From NCBI GenBank assembly GCA_900757595.1, contig CAAEOL010000019.1, positions 1-36,784 of the forward strand: a stretch of DNA of 36,784 nt. Direction: 5' to 3'. The notes beneath the pieces were generated by a model. That model had not been told where the DNA came from. It ran no database searches and saw only the letters and a program-made list of their open reading frames with translations. Position numbers and translations under genes: made by a program. This document shows positions 30,256 through 36,784 of the stretch, piece by piece; the first letter of the stretch is position 1; the number at the start of each line of letters is the position of its first letter. The stretch comes from an uncultured Collinsella sp. (GTDB taxonomy: Bacteria; Actinomycetota; Coriobacteriia; Coriobacteriales; Coriobacteriaceae).

Positions 30256-31704
30256 ATGGCAGAAAAATACGACGACCTGGCCAGATCCATACTCGAGAAC
30301 GTAGGCGGCGCCGAGAACGTCGCCTACGTCGCGCACTGCATCACGCGCGTGCGCTTCAAACTCAAGGACGAGTCCCGCGCCAACACGGCCAAGATCGAGG
30401 CCCTCAAGGGCGTCATCCAGGTCATCCAGGCCAACGGCCAGTACCAGGTGGTCGTGGGCAACATCGTCGAGGACGTCTACGACGCGGTCCTGGAGGCCGG
30501 CAACTTCTCGGGCGGCGCAAGCGCCGACGACGAGCCCCAGGGCGATAAGACCGTTGCCTCCGTCATCATCGACCTCATCTCTGGCATCTTCCAGCCCATC
30601 CTGGGACCGCTTGCCGCCGCAGGCATCATGAAGGGACTGCTTGCCCTCATCACCTACTTCGTCCCGGCCTTTGCAAACGACGGCCTCTACACGCTGCTCT
30701 ACACCGTGGCTGACGGCTTCTTCTACTTCCTTCCCGTCGCCCTGGCGTTCAGTGCCGCGCGCAAGTTCCGCATGAACGAGTTCACCGGCGTGGCAATCGG
30801 CGTGGCGCTCCTCTACCCGACGATGGTCGCCCTGACCTCGGGCGAGGCGCTCGGCAGCATCGACCTCGGCGTGGCCGGCACGTTCTCGTGGTACGCCACC
30901 GCCCTCGGGCTCCCCATCATCATGCCCGTGTCCGGCTACGTGAGCTCGGTGATCCCCGTCCTTCTCATGGTGTGGTTCGGCTCTATCCTTGAGCGCTGGC
31001 TCAAGAGCTGGATGCCGGCTGCGCTCAAGATGTTCCTTGTCCCGCTCGCCACGATGACGGTCTCCATCGTCTTGGGCTACCTCATCATCGGCCCGGTGGC
31101 CACCCTCATCACCAACCTGCTGAGCGCGGCGTTCTCGTTCATCTTCCAGCTCCCCGTGGTTGGTTCCGTCCTGGGCAGCGCCCTAGTCGGCGGACTGTGG
31201 ATGTGCCTCGTCATCTTCGGCTTCCACTGGAGCCTCATCCCCATCTCCATCATGAACCTGAACACCCTCGGCCACGATAGCGTGCTCGCCGCCACCATCG
31301 GCCACGGGTTCGCACTCGGAGCGGTCATCTTTGCCATGTACCTCAGAAACAAGGACGAGCGCTTCCGCGGCATCGCCCTTCCCGCGATGATCTCCGCCTT
31401 CTTCTTCGGCGTCACCGAGCCGGGCATCTACGGCATCGCCCTCCCCAACAAGCGCGCGTTCGTCGTGGCATGCCTGAGCTCCGCCGTGGGCGGCGCTATC
31501 GTGGGAATGACTGGCGCTCTCATGTACATCTCGGGCGGCCTCGGCGTCTTCAACCTGCTCAACTTCATCGACGGGACCCCTGGTGGCGCCGGGATCTCCC
31601 ACATGATCTTCGCGATCATCGCCTCGCTCATCTCCGCCGTCCTGGCCTTTGTTATCGAGTTCATCACCTACCGACCCAACGACGAGGAGGAAGGCGCCCA
31701 CTAG
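30256..31704 (+). CDS. PTS beta-glucoside-type transporter, EIIBC, without EIIA domain
   Basis: The 482-residue protein has an N-terminal EIIB domain with the phosphorylated cysteine in AHCITRVRFKLKDE (Cys28), a linker at about 90-105, then an EIIC domain with about ten membrane spans and the sugar-binding signature FFFGVTEPGIYGIALP. It imports and phosphorylates a beta-glucoside as part of the phosphotransferase system. Beta-glucoside permeases such as BglF usually carry a C-terminal EIIA of about 140 residues; here the protein ends after EIIC (ITYRPNDEEEGAH), so EIIA must come from elsewhere. No EIIA gene and no BglG-type antiterminator gene lie in the block. AAGGAGAA lies before the ATG. 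Confidence 0.93.
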   Translation: MAEKYDDLARSILENVGGAENVAYVAHCITRVRFKLKDESRANTAKIEALKGVIQVIQANGQYQVVVGNIVEDVYDAVLEAGNFSGGASADDEPQGDKTVASVIIDLISGIFQPILGPLAAAGIMKGLLALITYFVPAFANDGLYTLLYTVADGFFYFLPVALAFSAARKFRMNEFTGVAIGVALLYPTMVALTSGEALGSIDLGVAGTFSWYATALGLPIIMPVSGYVSSVIPVLLMVWFGSILERWLKSWMPAALKMFLVPLATMTVSIVLGYLIIGPVATLITNLLSAAFSFIFQLPVVGSVLGSALVGGLWMCLVIFGFHWSLIPISIMNLNTLGHDSVLAATIGHGFALGAVIFAMYLRNKDERFRGIALPAMISAFFFGVTEPGIYGIALPNKRAFVVACLSSAVGGAIVGMTGALMYISGGLGVFNLLNFIDGTPGGAGISHMIFAIIASLISAVLAFVIEFITYRPNDEEEGAH

Positions 31705-31712
31705 CTTGCGCC

Positions 31713-31793
31713 CTCCTCAATCAGCTCTATGTAATTGAGGAGCAGTTGAGGTGGGTGAGGGCCGAGGGCGATCAAGGTGGCCGCCCTCGGCCC
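31713..31793 (+). terminator. Two hairpins after the PTS gene
   Basis: CTCCTCAAT/ATTGAGGAG (31713-31742) and a perfect 12-bp stem GGGCCGAGGGCG/CGCCCTCGGCCC (31759-31793) follow the PTS stop. Neither has a T-run, but both are stable and in the expected place. Confidence 0.55.
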
Positions 31794-31840
31794 GGGACAA
31801 CCTGCCAGAAGGCGTTTAGCTTTCTCGGGCGGCGCTGAAA

Positions 31841-32245
31841 TGAACTGCGCCCTGAAACTTGGACGGGTCAATTAGCGGCCTATGCCGCACATGGGGACTG
31901 ATTCCGGAACTCCTCCGGGGTCAGTCCCTTTTGCTTAACCTGCCTCCTCTTGTTCCAGTGAACGGTGTAGGCGTGGAGGTCCCGCTTGAACTCCTCGAAG
32001 CTCCACCACGTCCGGTTCCTGTAGAACTCGTCCTTCAGGCGCCCGGGCAGCAGCTCCGTCGCAAGAGCTCGCCCTCGCGCGCCGCCGGCCCCGGCCGGGT
32101 CCGGGCGCCCTTCGGCCTTCGGTGCGCCCGTATCCCCTGTCGCAAAACTCAGCTGCAAGAGTCCTCAGCGTGGCGTCGTGTCCGACTTTCCCGTCCATAA
32201 AGAAGCCCCTCATTTCTAATGTCCAAGAAATGAGGGGGCGGTTCA
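31841..32245 (-). mobile_element. IS3-family insertion sequence remnant with both terminal inverted repeats
   Basis: TGAACTGCGCCCTGAAACTT plus GGAC (31841-31864, plus strand) and TGAACCGCCCCCTCATTTCT plus TGGAC (from 32245 down, minus strand) are imperfect terminal repeats of the TGAAC..CCCCT type seen in IS3-group elements. They enclose only about 400 bases, far short of a full element of about 1.2-1.5 kb. Inside, the minus strand keeps the start of a first ORF after the right repeat (MRGFFMDGKVGHD) and the C-terminal end of a transposase, separated by a GC-rich scrambled stretch, so the middle has been lost. Confidence 0.75.
31880..32056 (-). pseudogene. C-terminal fragment of IS3-family transposase (OrfB)
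   Basis: The last about 58 residues, including GRLKDEFYRNRTWWSFEEFK and HWNKRRQVKQKGLTPEEFR, match the end of the rve integrase core of IS3-family transposases (the typical YxNxxRxxxxLxGLTPxEyR ending). The DDE catalytic residues are missing except possibly the region around the final Glu. The part upstream in this frame is GC-rich low-quality sequence and not transposase-like, so the gene is broken. Confidence 0.75.
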
Positions 32246-32250
32246 ATTTC

Positions 32251-32299
32251 GGGACGGGGATTAAATAATCATTCAGAACAAATTTTTTATCCCCGTCCC
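32251..32299. repeat. Small palindrome with A/T-rich loop next to the IS remnant
   Basis: GGGACGGGGAT (32251-32261) and ATCCCCGTCCC (32289-32299) form a perfect 11-bp stem around a 27-base A/T-rich loop, 5 bases outside the right terminal repeat. It lies downstream of the minus-strand methyltransferase and may double as its terminator, with T residues in the loop. It is similar in style to the repeat at 6706. Confidence 0.6.
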
Positions 32300-32334
32300 A
32301 GAAAAATCATCGGGCGTGGTCTTGGGCAAACGGT

Positions 32335-33648
32335 CTAGTTACGCTTGAGGTGGACGACGGTTTCGCAGTGGAAGGTTTGCGGGAATAGGTCGACCGGCGT
32401 GATCTTCACGGGGGAGAAGGTGCCTTCCTCGACAAAGCGCTTGAGGTCGCGTGCCAGGGTGGCCGGATCACAACTCACATAGGCGACATCGCGAGCGCTC
32501 GTGCTGGCGATGAGGTCGATGGCCTCGGGCGCCAGGCCAGCGCGTGGCGGGTCGACCACCAGGACATCGGCATCCTGGTCGGGGAACTCGCGCACGGCAT
32601 CGCCGCCGATGACGTCGACGTTATCGAGCTTGTTGATCTCCAGGTTACGGCGTAGATCGCGCACGGCCGGGCCGTAGGCCTCGACGGCGGCGACGTAATC
32701 GCAGCGGCGGGCGAGCGGCAGGGTAAAGGTGCCGGCACCGCAGTACAGGTCCACGGCCAGCTCGTCTTCCTGCGGGTCGAGGGCGTCCATAACGAGCTCA
32801 ATCAAAATCTCGGCGCCCTTGGTATTGACCTGGAAAAACGACGGGGCAGATAAGCGCATCTGGCCTTCGGCGATATTTTCGGTCCACGACCCCTCGCCGG
32901 CGAGCATCTCGACTTTGGAGACACGGCGGGCTTTCTTTTCGCCCTTGCTCATCACACGCACGATGCTCGTGGGATGAGCGGCGTCCGCCAGCACGCGCGA
33001 GACCTGTGAGCGCGGGAAGGAACCCGTGGGCGTCCAGAGTGCGACCTCGAGTGCCTTGGTGCGGCGCGATGCGCGAATGCCCACGCGTTCGAGCCCCAAG
33101 TCATGGCCGCCGCTTAGATAATTGAGTGCGCCGACGACCGATTTGAGCGCCTTGGGAAAACGCTTATCGAACAGCGGGCACGCATCGACGGTCACGATTT
33201 TGCTGGGGTCGACACCGTGCATGCCAAGGCGCACGCGACCGTTGACGACGGTCGGTTCGAGCTCGATTTTATTGCGGTAGCCCCAGTCGTCCTTGGTATG
33301 GCGGATGGGCTGTACCAACTCATCGACCTGCTCGAGAGCGAACTTGCCGATGCGCTCGAGCGTGGAGCGCAGGTTTTGCTCCTTGGCGGCGAGCTGTGCC
33401 GTGCGTGAGAGATTGCCCCACGAGCAGCCGCCGCAGATGCCAACGAAGGGGCAGGGAGGCTGAATGCGATCGGGGCTTGGCTCCAGAATCTCGGTGGTGC
33501 GGGCGCGCATGAACGACTTGCCGTCCTGTACGACCTCGGCCTCGACGGTGTCGCCTGCCACGGCGCCCTGCACAAAGACGGCCTTGCCGTTGTCGGCGTG
33601 CGCCAGCCCGTCGGCGCCGTAGGTCATCGATTCTATAGTGAGCTTCAT
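32335..33648 (-). CDS. 23S rRNA (uracil-5-)-methyltransferase, RumA/RlmD family
   Basis: The 437-residue protein has an N-terminal TRAM-type beta-barrel (about 1-55), the [4Fe-4S] cysteines Cys66, Cys72 and Cys75 (CPFVGICGGC) with Cys157 (VDACPLF), and a C-terminal SAM-dependent domain with VDLYCGAGTFTLPLA, VVDPPRAGL and the catalytic Cys393 in YVSCDPATLARDL. It makes 5-methyluridine in 23S rRNA (U1939 and/or U747 type) or, less likely, in tRNA; the exact site cannot be read from sequence. ATG at 33648 is chosen because CAGGGA lies just upstream and the family N terminus starts there; in-frame codons further upstream lack a site. It lies downstream of ppk on the same strand, separated by a terminator. 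Confidence 0.9.
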   Translation of the reverse strand: MKLTIESMTYGADGLAHADNGKAVFVQGAVAGDTVEAEVVQDGKSFMRARTTEILEPSPDRIQPPCPFVGICGGCSWGNLSRTAQLAAKEQNLRSTLERIGKFALEQVDELVQPIRHTKDDWGYRNKIELEPTVVNGRVRLGMHGVDPSKIVTVDACPLFDKRFPKALKSVVGALNYLSGGHDLGLERVGIRASRRTKALEVALWTPTGSFPRSQVSRVLADAAHPTSIVRVMSKGEKKARRVSKVEMLAGEGSWTENIAEGQMRLSAPSFFQVNTKGAEILIELVMDALDPQEDELAVDLYCGAGTFTLPLARRCDYVAAVEAYGPAVRDLRRNLEINKLDNVDVIGGDAVREFPDQDADVLVVDPPRAGLAPEAIDLIASTSARDVAYVSCDPATLARDLKRFVEEGTFSPVKITPVDLFPQTFHCETVVHLKRN

Positions 33649-33698
33649 ATCCCTGCCTGTCATTCGCGTTGTTGTCCGCACCATGGTAGCAGGGAAAA

Positions 33699-33736
33699 GC
33701 GCCCCGCATCCGAGGCTTTCCTCAAATGCGGGGCGC
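33699..33736 (-). terminator. Intrinsic terminator after ppk
   Basis: A perfect 11-bp stem GCGCCCCGCAT/ATGCGGGGCGC with an inner GAGG/CCTC stem; on the minus strand TTTTCCC follows. It lies 26 bases after the ppk stop. Confidence 0.85.
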
Positions 33737-33761
33737 TTCTACAAACTGCTTCTACAAACGA

Positions 33762-36158
33762 CTATTTCGTCTTGCCGGTAATGAGTGTCTTAAGACCCAG
33801 GCCGATCAGGCCCAGGCCCATGCGCACGCGACCGGGGCGATGGCGCTCGATGGCCTTGGTCTTGCCGGCGGGCTTCTTGCGACGGGCACTCGTCTCGGGT
33901 GCGGGCTTGGTGACCTGCGGCTCGGGCTGAGGTGCAGGTGCAGGCTCGGGCTCAATGACGGTCGCCTGGACCTTCTGAACCTCGGGTGTTGCCGGCTGCG
34001 GCTCAGGAGCAGGGGCGGGCTTTGCCTCGGCGGCGGCCTCGGCGTTGTGATAGGCACGCTCCAGCAGGGCTTCCTGTGAGTTGAAGGGCTTCTCACCCTC
34101 TGCGCGCTCCACGGGGATCCAGGTGCCGTCGCTCGTGAGGCTGCGGGCCTTCACGTTGTCGCGCAGCTGCATACTCATGTATTCGTGCACCAGGGCGCGG
34201 CAGGTGGGGTCGAGCACGGGGAAGGCGATTTCCACGCGGTGCTCGGTGTTGCGCGTCATCATGTCGGCCGAGCTCAGATAGATCATGTCCGAGTCCACGC
34301 CAAAGGCGTAAACGCGCGCATGCTCCAAAAAGCGTCCGACGATAGAACGGACATGCACGTTCTCGGTCTTGCCCGGAACGCCGGGCTTGAGGCATGAGAT
34401 GCCGCGGATGATCATGTCCACGCGGACTCCTGCACACGATGCCTCGGCGATCTTGTCGATGACCTCGCGGTCGGTGAGCGAGTTGAGCTTAAAGAACACG
34501 CGGGCGGGCTCGCCAGCGAGGGCGCGCTGGATCTCGCGATCCAGGCCGCGCATGATGAGCGGCTTGAGGCCCACGGGCGCCACGCCCAGGAAGCGGTAAT
34601 CGCCGCGCAGGTTGCCCAGCGACAGGTTGCGGAAGAACAAGTTGGCGTCCTCGCCGATGCCGGGGTGGGCGGTCATGAGCATAAAGTCGCTGTAGAGCTT
34701 GGCCGTCTTCTCGTTAAAGTTGCCGGTGCCCAACAGCGTCAGGCGTGTAAGCGCCATGCCCTCGCGATAAGTGAGCTGGCAGATCTTGGAGTGGCACTTA
34801 AAGCCTTCGGAGCCGTAGATGACGGTGCAGCCTGCCTCTTCCAGACGCTCGGCCCACTCGATGTTGTTCTGCTCGTCGAAGCGGGCGCGGAGCTCCATGA
34901 GCACCGTGACCTCTTTGCCGTTCTCGGCGGCATCGATCAGCGACTCGCACAGGCGGCTCTGCTTGGCCACGCGGTAGAGCGTGATGCGCAGTGAGATGCA
35001 CTCGGGGTCGTAGGCGGCCTCGTGCACCAGATCCAGGAAGGGGTTCATAGCCTCATAGGGATAAAAGAGCAGCTTGTCGTGCTGAAGTACCTGCTCGCGG
35101 ATGGAGCGGGTTATATCGATGGTGGGGTTGGGCTGCGGCTTAAACGGCGTAAAGAGCAGCTCGTTGCGCAGGTGCTCGGGAATCTTGCCCTCAATGCCAA
35201 AGACGTAGCCTAGGTCGAGCGGGATATCGCAGGTAAAGACAGAGCGGTGCGAAAGCTCGAGCGCCTTGCGGATAGTCTTGAGCGTTGCTTTTTCGAGCGA
35301 GCCCGAGACAGCGAGCACCACCGGCTGCAGGCGCAAGCGTTTCTTGAGGATGCGCTTCATGTGCTGACGGTAATCCTCTTCCTCCTCGACGCCCTCGCCG
35401 TCCGGGTCGATGTCGGCGTTGCGGGTGACGCGGATGAGCGCGCGGTCGAGCGGCTTATAGGAGCCAAAGCAGCTGTCCAGGCAGGCGAGGATGACGTCCT
35501 CGAGCAAGATGTAGGAGTAGGTGCCGGTGGGCGAGGGGATCTCGACCACGCGGTTCATCGAGGTGGGAATCTCGATAAGGCCCAGCAGACTCTCCTCGTC
35601 GGTGACGCCGTCCAGGCCGCAGGCCAGGTAGAGTGCGCCGTTGCGCAGGTTGGGGAAGGGGTGGCGCGGGTCAATCACCAGCGGTGAGATGACCGGCGAC
35701 ACGTAGGCCTGGAAGTAACGGGTTACAAAGGTGCGCTCCTCGGGCGTAAGCGAATCGATGCGGGCGCGGTGAACGCCCAGGGTGTCGAGCTTGCCCTCGA
35801 TGCTCTTAAAGATGGACTCCCATCGGGTAAGGAGCCCGGGCATTTCGGCCATGACAGCATCGACTTGTTCGGAGGCGGTCATATTGCTCTTGTTGTCGAC
35901 AGGCTGTTTTTTGAGCTCTGCCAGATCGGACAGGCCGCCCACGCGCACCATGAGAAACTCATCGAGGTTAGACTCGAAAATCGACACGAACTTTAGCCGC
36001 TCGAACAGCGGAACGGTCTCGTCGAAGGCTTCGTCAAGCACACGGTTGTCAAAGCGCAGCCAGCTGAGCTCTCGGTTCTGCGTGTACGAGAAGTCGCGCG
36101 GCGGCTTACGCAGCTTTGCAGCGGCTTGCTTTTTTTCGATTTTGCTCGGCATATGCAT
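33762..36158 (-). CDS. ppk: Polyphosphate kinase 1 with long Pro/Ala and basic C-terminal tail
   Basis: The 798-residue protein makes polyphosphate from ATP. It has the N-terminal NRELSWLRFDNRVLDEA block, the head domain, and the two catalytic C-terminal domains with GFKCHSK (His456, the autophosphorylated histidine), LTLLGTGNFNE, and a second conserved His region FLEHARVYAFG (His613) before YLSSADMMTRN. After about residue 700 comes a tail of about 95 residues unusual for PPK1 (typically about 690-720 residues): a Pro/Ala/Glu-rich part (AKPAPAPEPQPATP, EPEPAPAPQPEPQ) and then a very basic part (ARRKKPAGKTKAIERHRPGR). The tail could bind the polyphosphate product, nucleic acid or the membrane. 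The start is uncertain: two ATGs lie 6 bases apart (36158, 36152). Confidence 0.93.
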   Translation of the reverse strand: MHMPSKIEKKQAAAKLRKPPRDFSYTQNRELSWLRFDNRVLDEAFDETVPLFERLKFVSIFESNLDEFLMVRVGGLSDLAELKKQPVDNKSNMTASEQVDAVMAEMPGLLTRWESIFKSIEGKLDTLGVHRARIDSLTPEERTFVTRYFQAYVSPVISPLVIDPRHPFPNLRNGALYLACGLDGVTDEESLLGLIEIPTSMNRVVEIPSPTGTYSYILLEDVILACLDSCFGSYKPLDRALIRVTRNADIDPDGEGVEEEEDYRQHMKRILKKRLRLQPVVLAVSGSLEKATLKTIRKALELSHRSVFTCDIPLDLGYVFGIEGKIPEHLRNELLFTPFKPQPNPTIDITRSIREQVLQHDKLLFYPYEAMNPFLDLVHEAAYDPECISLRITLYRVAKQSRLCESLIDAAENGKEVTVLMELRARFDEQNNIEWAERLEEAGCTVIYGSEGFKCHSKICQLTYREGMALTRLTLLGTGNFNEKTAKLYSDFMLMTAHPGIGEDANLFFRNLSLGNLRGDYRFLGVAPVGLKPLIMRGLDREIQRALAGEPARVFFKLNSLTDREVIDKIAEASCAGVRVDMIIRGISCLKPGVPGKTENVHVRSIVGRFLEHARVYAFGVDSDMIYLSSADMMTRNTEHRVEIAFPVLDPTCRALVHEYMSMQLRDNVKARSLTSDGTWIPVERAEGEKPFNSQEALLERAYHNAEAAAEAKPAPAPEPQPATPEVQKVQATVIEPEPAPAPQPEPQVTKPAPETSARRKKPAGKTKAIERHRPGRVRMGLGLIGLGLKTLITGKTK

Positions 36159-36640
36159 CTGTCCGTTCAGTCCCCGTGGGGGACGGTTGCCTAACACTAT
36201 TCACTATTGTCTCAATTTAGTCGGCCTATGGCACGGACGTATCGCGTGAACGGTATCTTTACCTACTTCTTACGCTGACAAGCCATAGAGCTGACGCCCT
36301 TCGCGTTGTGAAAAACGGTCTATATCCTCACTCAACTGGTGAGTATGTGTGAATAAGAATGATAGGTAGCTGAATATCATCGAATACAGACAGAAACACG
36401 AACAAGCGTCATTTATATACATAAAACCGTTTTAGATATGCAATTCTTAATCGAAAGATTGGAGTTGTAATTGCGAATGATTTTTAAGAAAAAAGAGCAT
36501 TTACCTTAGAAAAGCTACTTTAGAACGCCGAAGTGCATTATGGGAGAATCATATTCGATATACCGTTCATCGAACTTTGTTGACCGTTCGGGGGCGAGGT
36601 GGAATTGCGGTTGGAATTTGGATATAACTAGAGCTGTCAG
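36159..36640. other. AT-rich divergent intergenic region between ppk and arcA
   Basis: No gene is supported. The region is clearly more AT-rich than its surroundings and holds candidate ARG boxes (see next entry), a weak CTCAC/GTGAG dyad near 36328-36345, and possible -10 boxes TATATAC (near 36414) and TATAAC (36623-36628), without good -35 partners at the usual distance. Confidence 0.4.
36348..36386. promoter_or_regulatory. Two candidate ARG boxes (ArgR operator) upstream of arcA
   Basis: TGTGAATAAGAATGATA (from 36348) matches the left half of the ARG box consensus (TnTGAATwwwwATTCAnA) and weakly the right half. A second TGAAT-containing site begins at 36369, 3 bp after the first would end. 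Paired 18-bp boxes 3 bp apart are the known ArgR operator layout. They lie about 340-360 bp before arcA. Confidence 0.35.
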
Positions 36641-36644
36641 CAAG

Positions 36645-36693
36645 CAGCACCCGTTACGGAAGGGTGCTGAGAGATTCGGCCGAAAGGCCCGAA
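36645..36693 (+). promoter_or_regulatory. Two hairpins in the arcA leader just before the ribosome binding site
   Basis: A perfect 8-bp stem CAGCACCC/GGGTGCTG (36645-36669), then TTCGGCC-GAAA-GGCCCGAA (36676-36693, one bulged C, GNRA loop), directly precede GAAAGGTAGGAGG. They may protect the 5' end or control translation. Confidence 0.55.
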
Positions 36694-36709
36694 AGAAAGG
36701 TAGGAGGCC

Positions 36710-36784
36710 ATGACGAAAGGTCTGCACGTGCCTTCCGAGATCGGCAAGCTCAGGAAGGTCTGCCTGCACCGTCCCGGCGACGAG
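36710..36784 (+). CDS. arcA: Arginine deiminase, first 25 codons (cut by window edge)
   Basis: The visible residues MTKGLHVPSEIGKLRKVCLH followed by RPGDE match the N terminus of arginine deiminases (H-V-x-SEIGKLKKVLLHRPGxE). The enzyme converts arginine to citrulline and ammonia, the first step of the arginine deiminase pathway that yields ATP and raises pH; citrulline is processed by genes that should follow outside the window. The ATG is preceded by GAAAGGTAGGAGG, with the AGGAGG only 2 bases from the start codon, so the effective pairing may use the AAAGG part. The gene is divergent from ppk and has a long AT-rich upstream region with candidate ARG boxes and two leader hairpins. Confidence 0.85.
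   Translation, partial: MTKGLHVPSEIGKLRKVCLHRPGDE

Noticed and set aside
28701..30290. 529-codon minus-strand ORF opposite the GH1 gene
   Set aside because: Shadow of the GH1 frame, which has both catalytic glutamates.
36515..36769. 84-codon minus-strand ORF opposite the arcA leader
   Set aside because: It is antisense to the arcA start and leader hairpins, with no ribosome binding site or recognised family.

Overview
The window looks like a chromosomal segment of a GC-rich actinobacterium of the class Coriobacteriia, most likely Collinsella or a close relative. The reasons are the strong GC-biased codon use, the Gram-positive (AGGAGG-type) ribosome binding sites, the fermentative acetate genes (two acetate kinases plus phosphotransacetylase), an arginine deiminase start at the right edge, and many GC-rich intergenic hairpins. 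The genus is inferred from gene content and style; no rRNA is present to confirm it.

Layout. 1-4.1 kb: the end of a membrane protein, a secreted coiled-coil/lysozyme-like wall hydrolase, and an ATP-grasp carboxylate-amine ligase followed by an aspartate racemase, a pair that fits a D-aspartate peptidoglycan cross-bridge. 4.2-8.4 kb (minus strand): a complete ECF uptake system (two paralogous S components, a fused double ATPase and EcfT). It is preceded by an unannotated 22-residue leader peptide with three consecutive Trp codons and an intrinsic terminator, i.e. a tryptophan attenuator, so the system very probably imports tryptophan or a related compound. 8.5-10.4 kb: a membrane-anchored C69 dipeptidase. 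10.6-16 kb: a lipid kinase with a 30-residue membrane protein behind it, RNase D, a membrane zinc peptidase, exonuclease VII (xseA, xseB) and a HIT protein. 16-18.2 kb: a LysR regulator and an MFS transporter with visibly less GC-biased codons. 18.3-22.2 kb: two tandem acetate kinases, the first altered at three family motifs, converging on pta. 22.4-24.6 kb: UDP-galactopyranose mutase overlapping a family 2 glycosyltransferase. 25-27.2 kb: an S58 peptidase, and maf overlapping a DJ-1/PfpI gene. 27.5-31.8 kb: a very GC-rich block (EamA transporter behind a leader terminator, GH1 phospho-beta-glucosidase, PTS EIIBC), followed by an IS3-family remnant with both terminal repeats. 32.3-36.2 kb: a 23S rRNA uracil methyltransferase-like gene and polyphosphate kinase with a long Pro/Ala tail. 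36.7 kb: the first 25 codons of arcA.

The most notable non-coding feature is a set of four long intergenic inverted repeats (near 7.5, 21.1, 24.7 and 24.9 kb). Their outer arms are 23-29 bp, nearly perfect within each copy but unrelated between copies, while the interiors share short motifs and nested hairpins. Three of the four lie between convergent genes. Together with the Trp attenuator, the asymmetric fused EcfA and the diverged acetate kinase, these are the best leads. No tRNA, rRNA or CRISPR array was seen.
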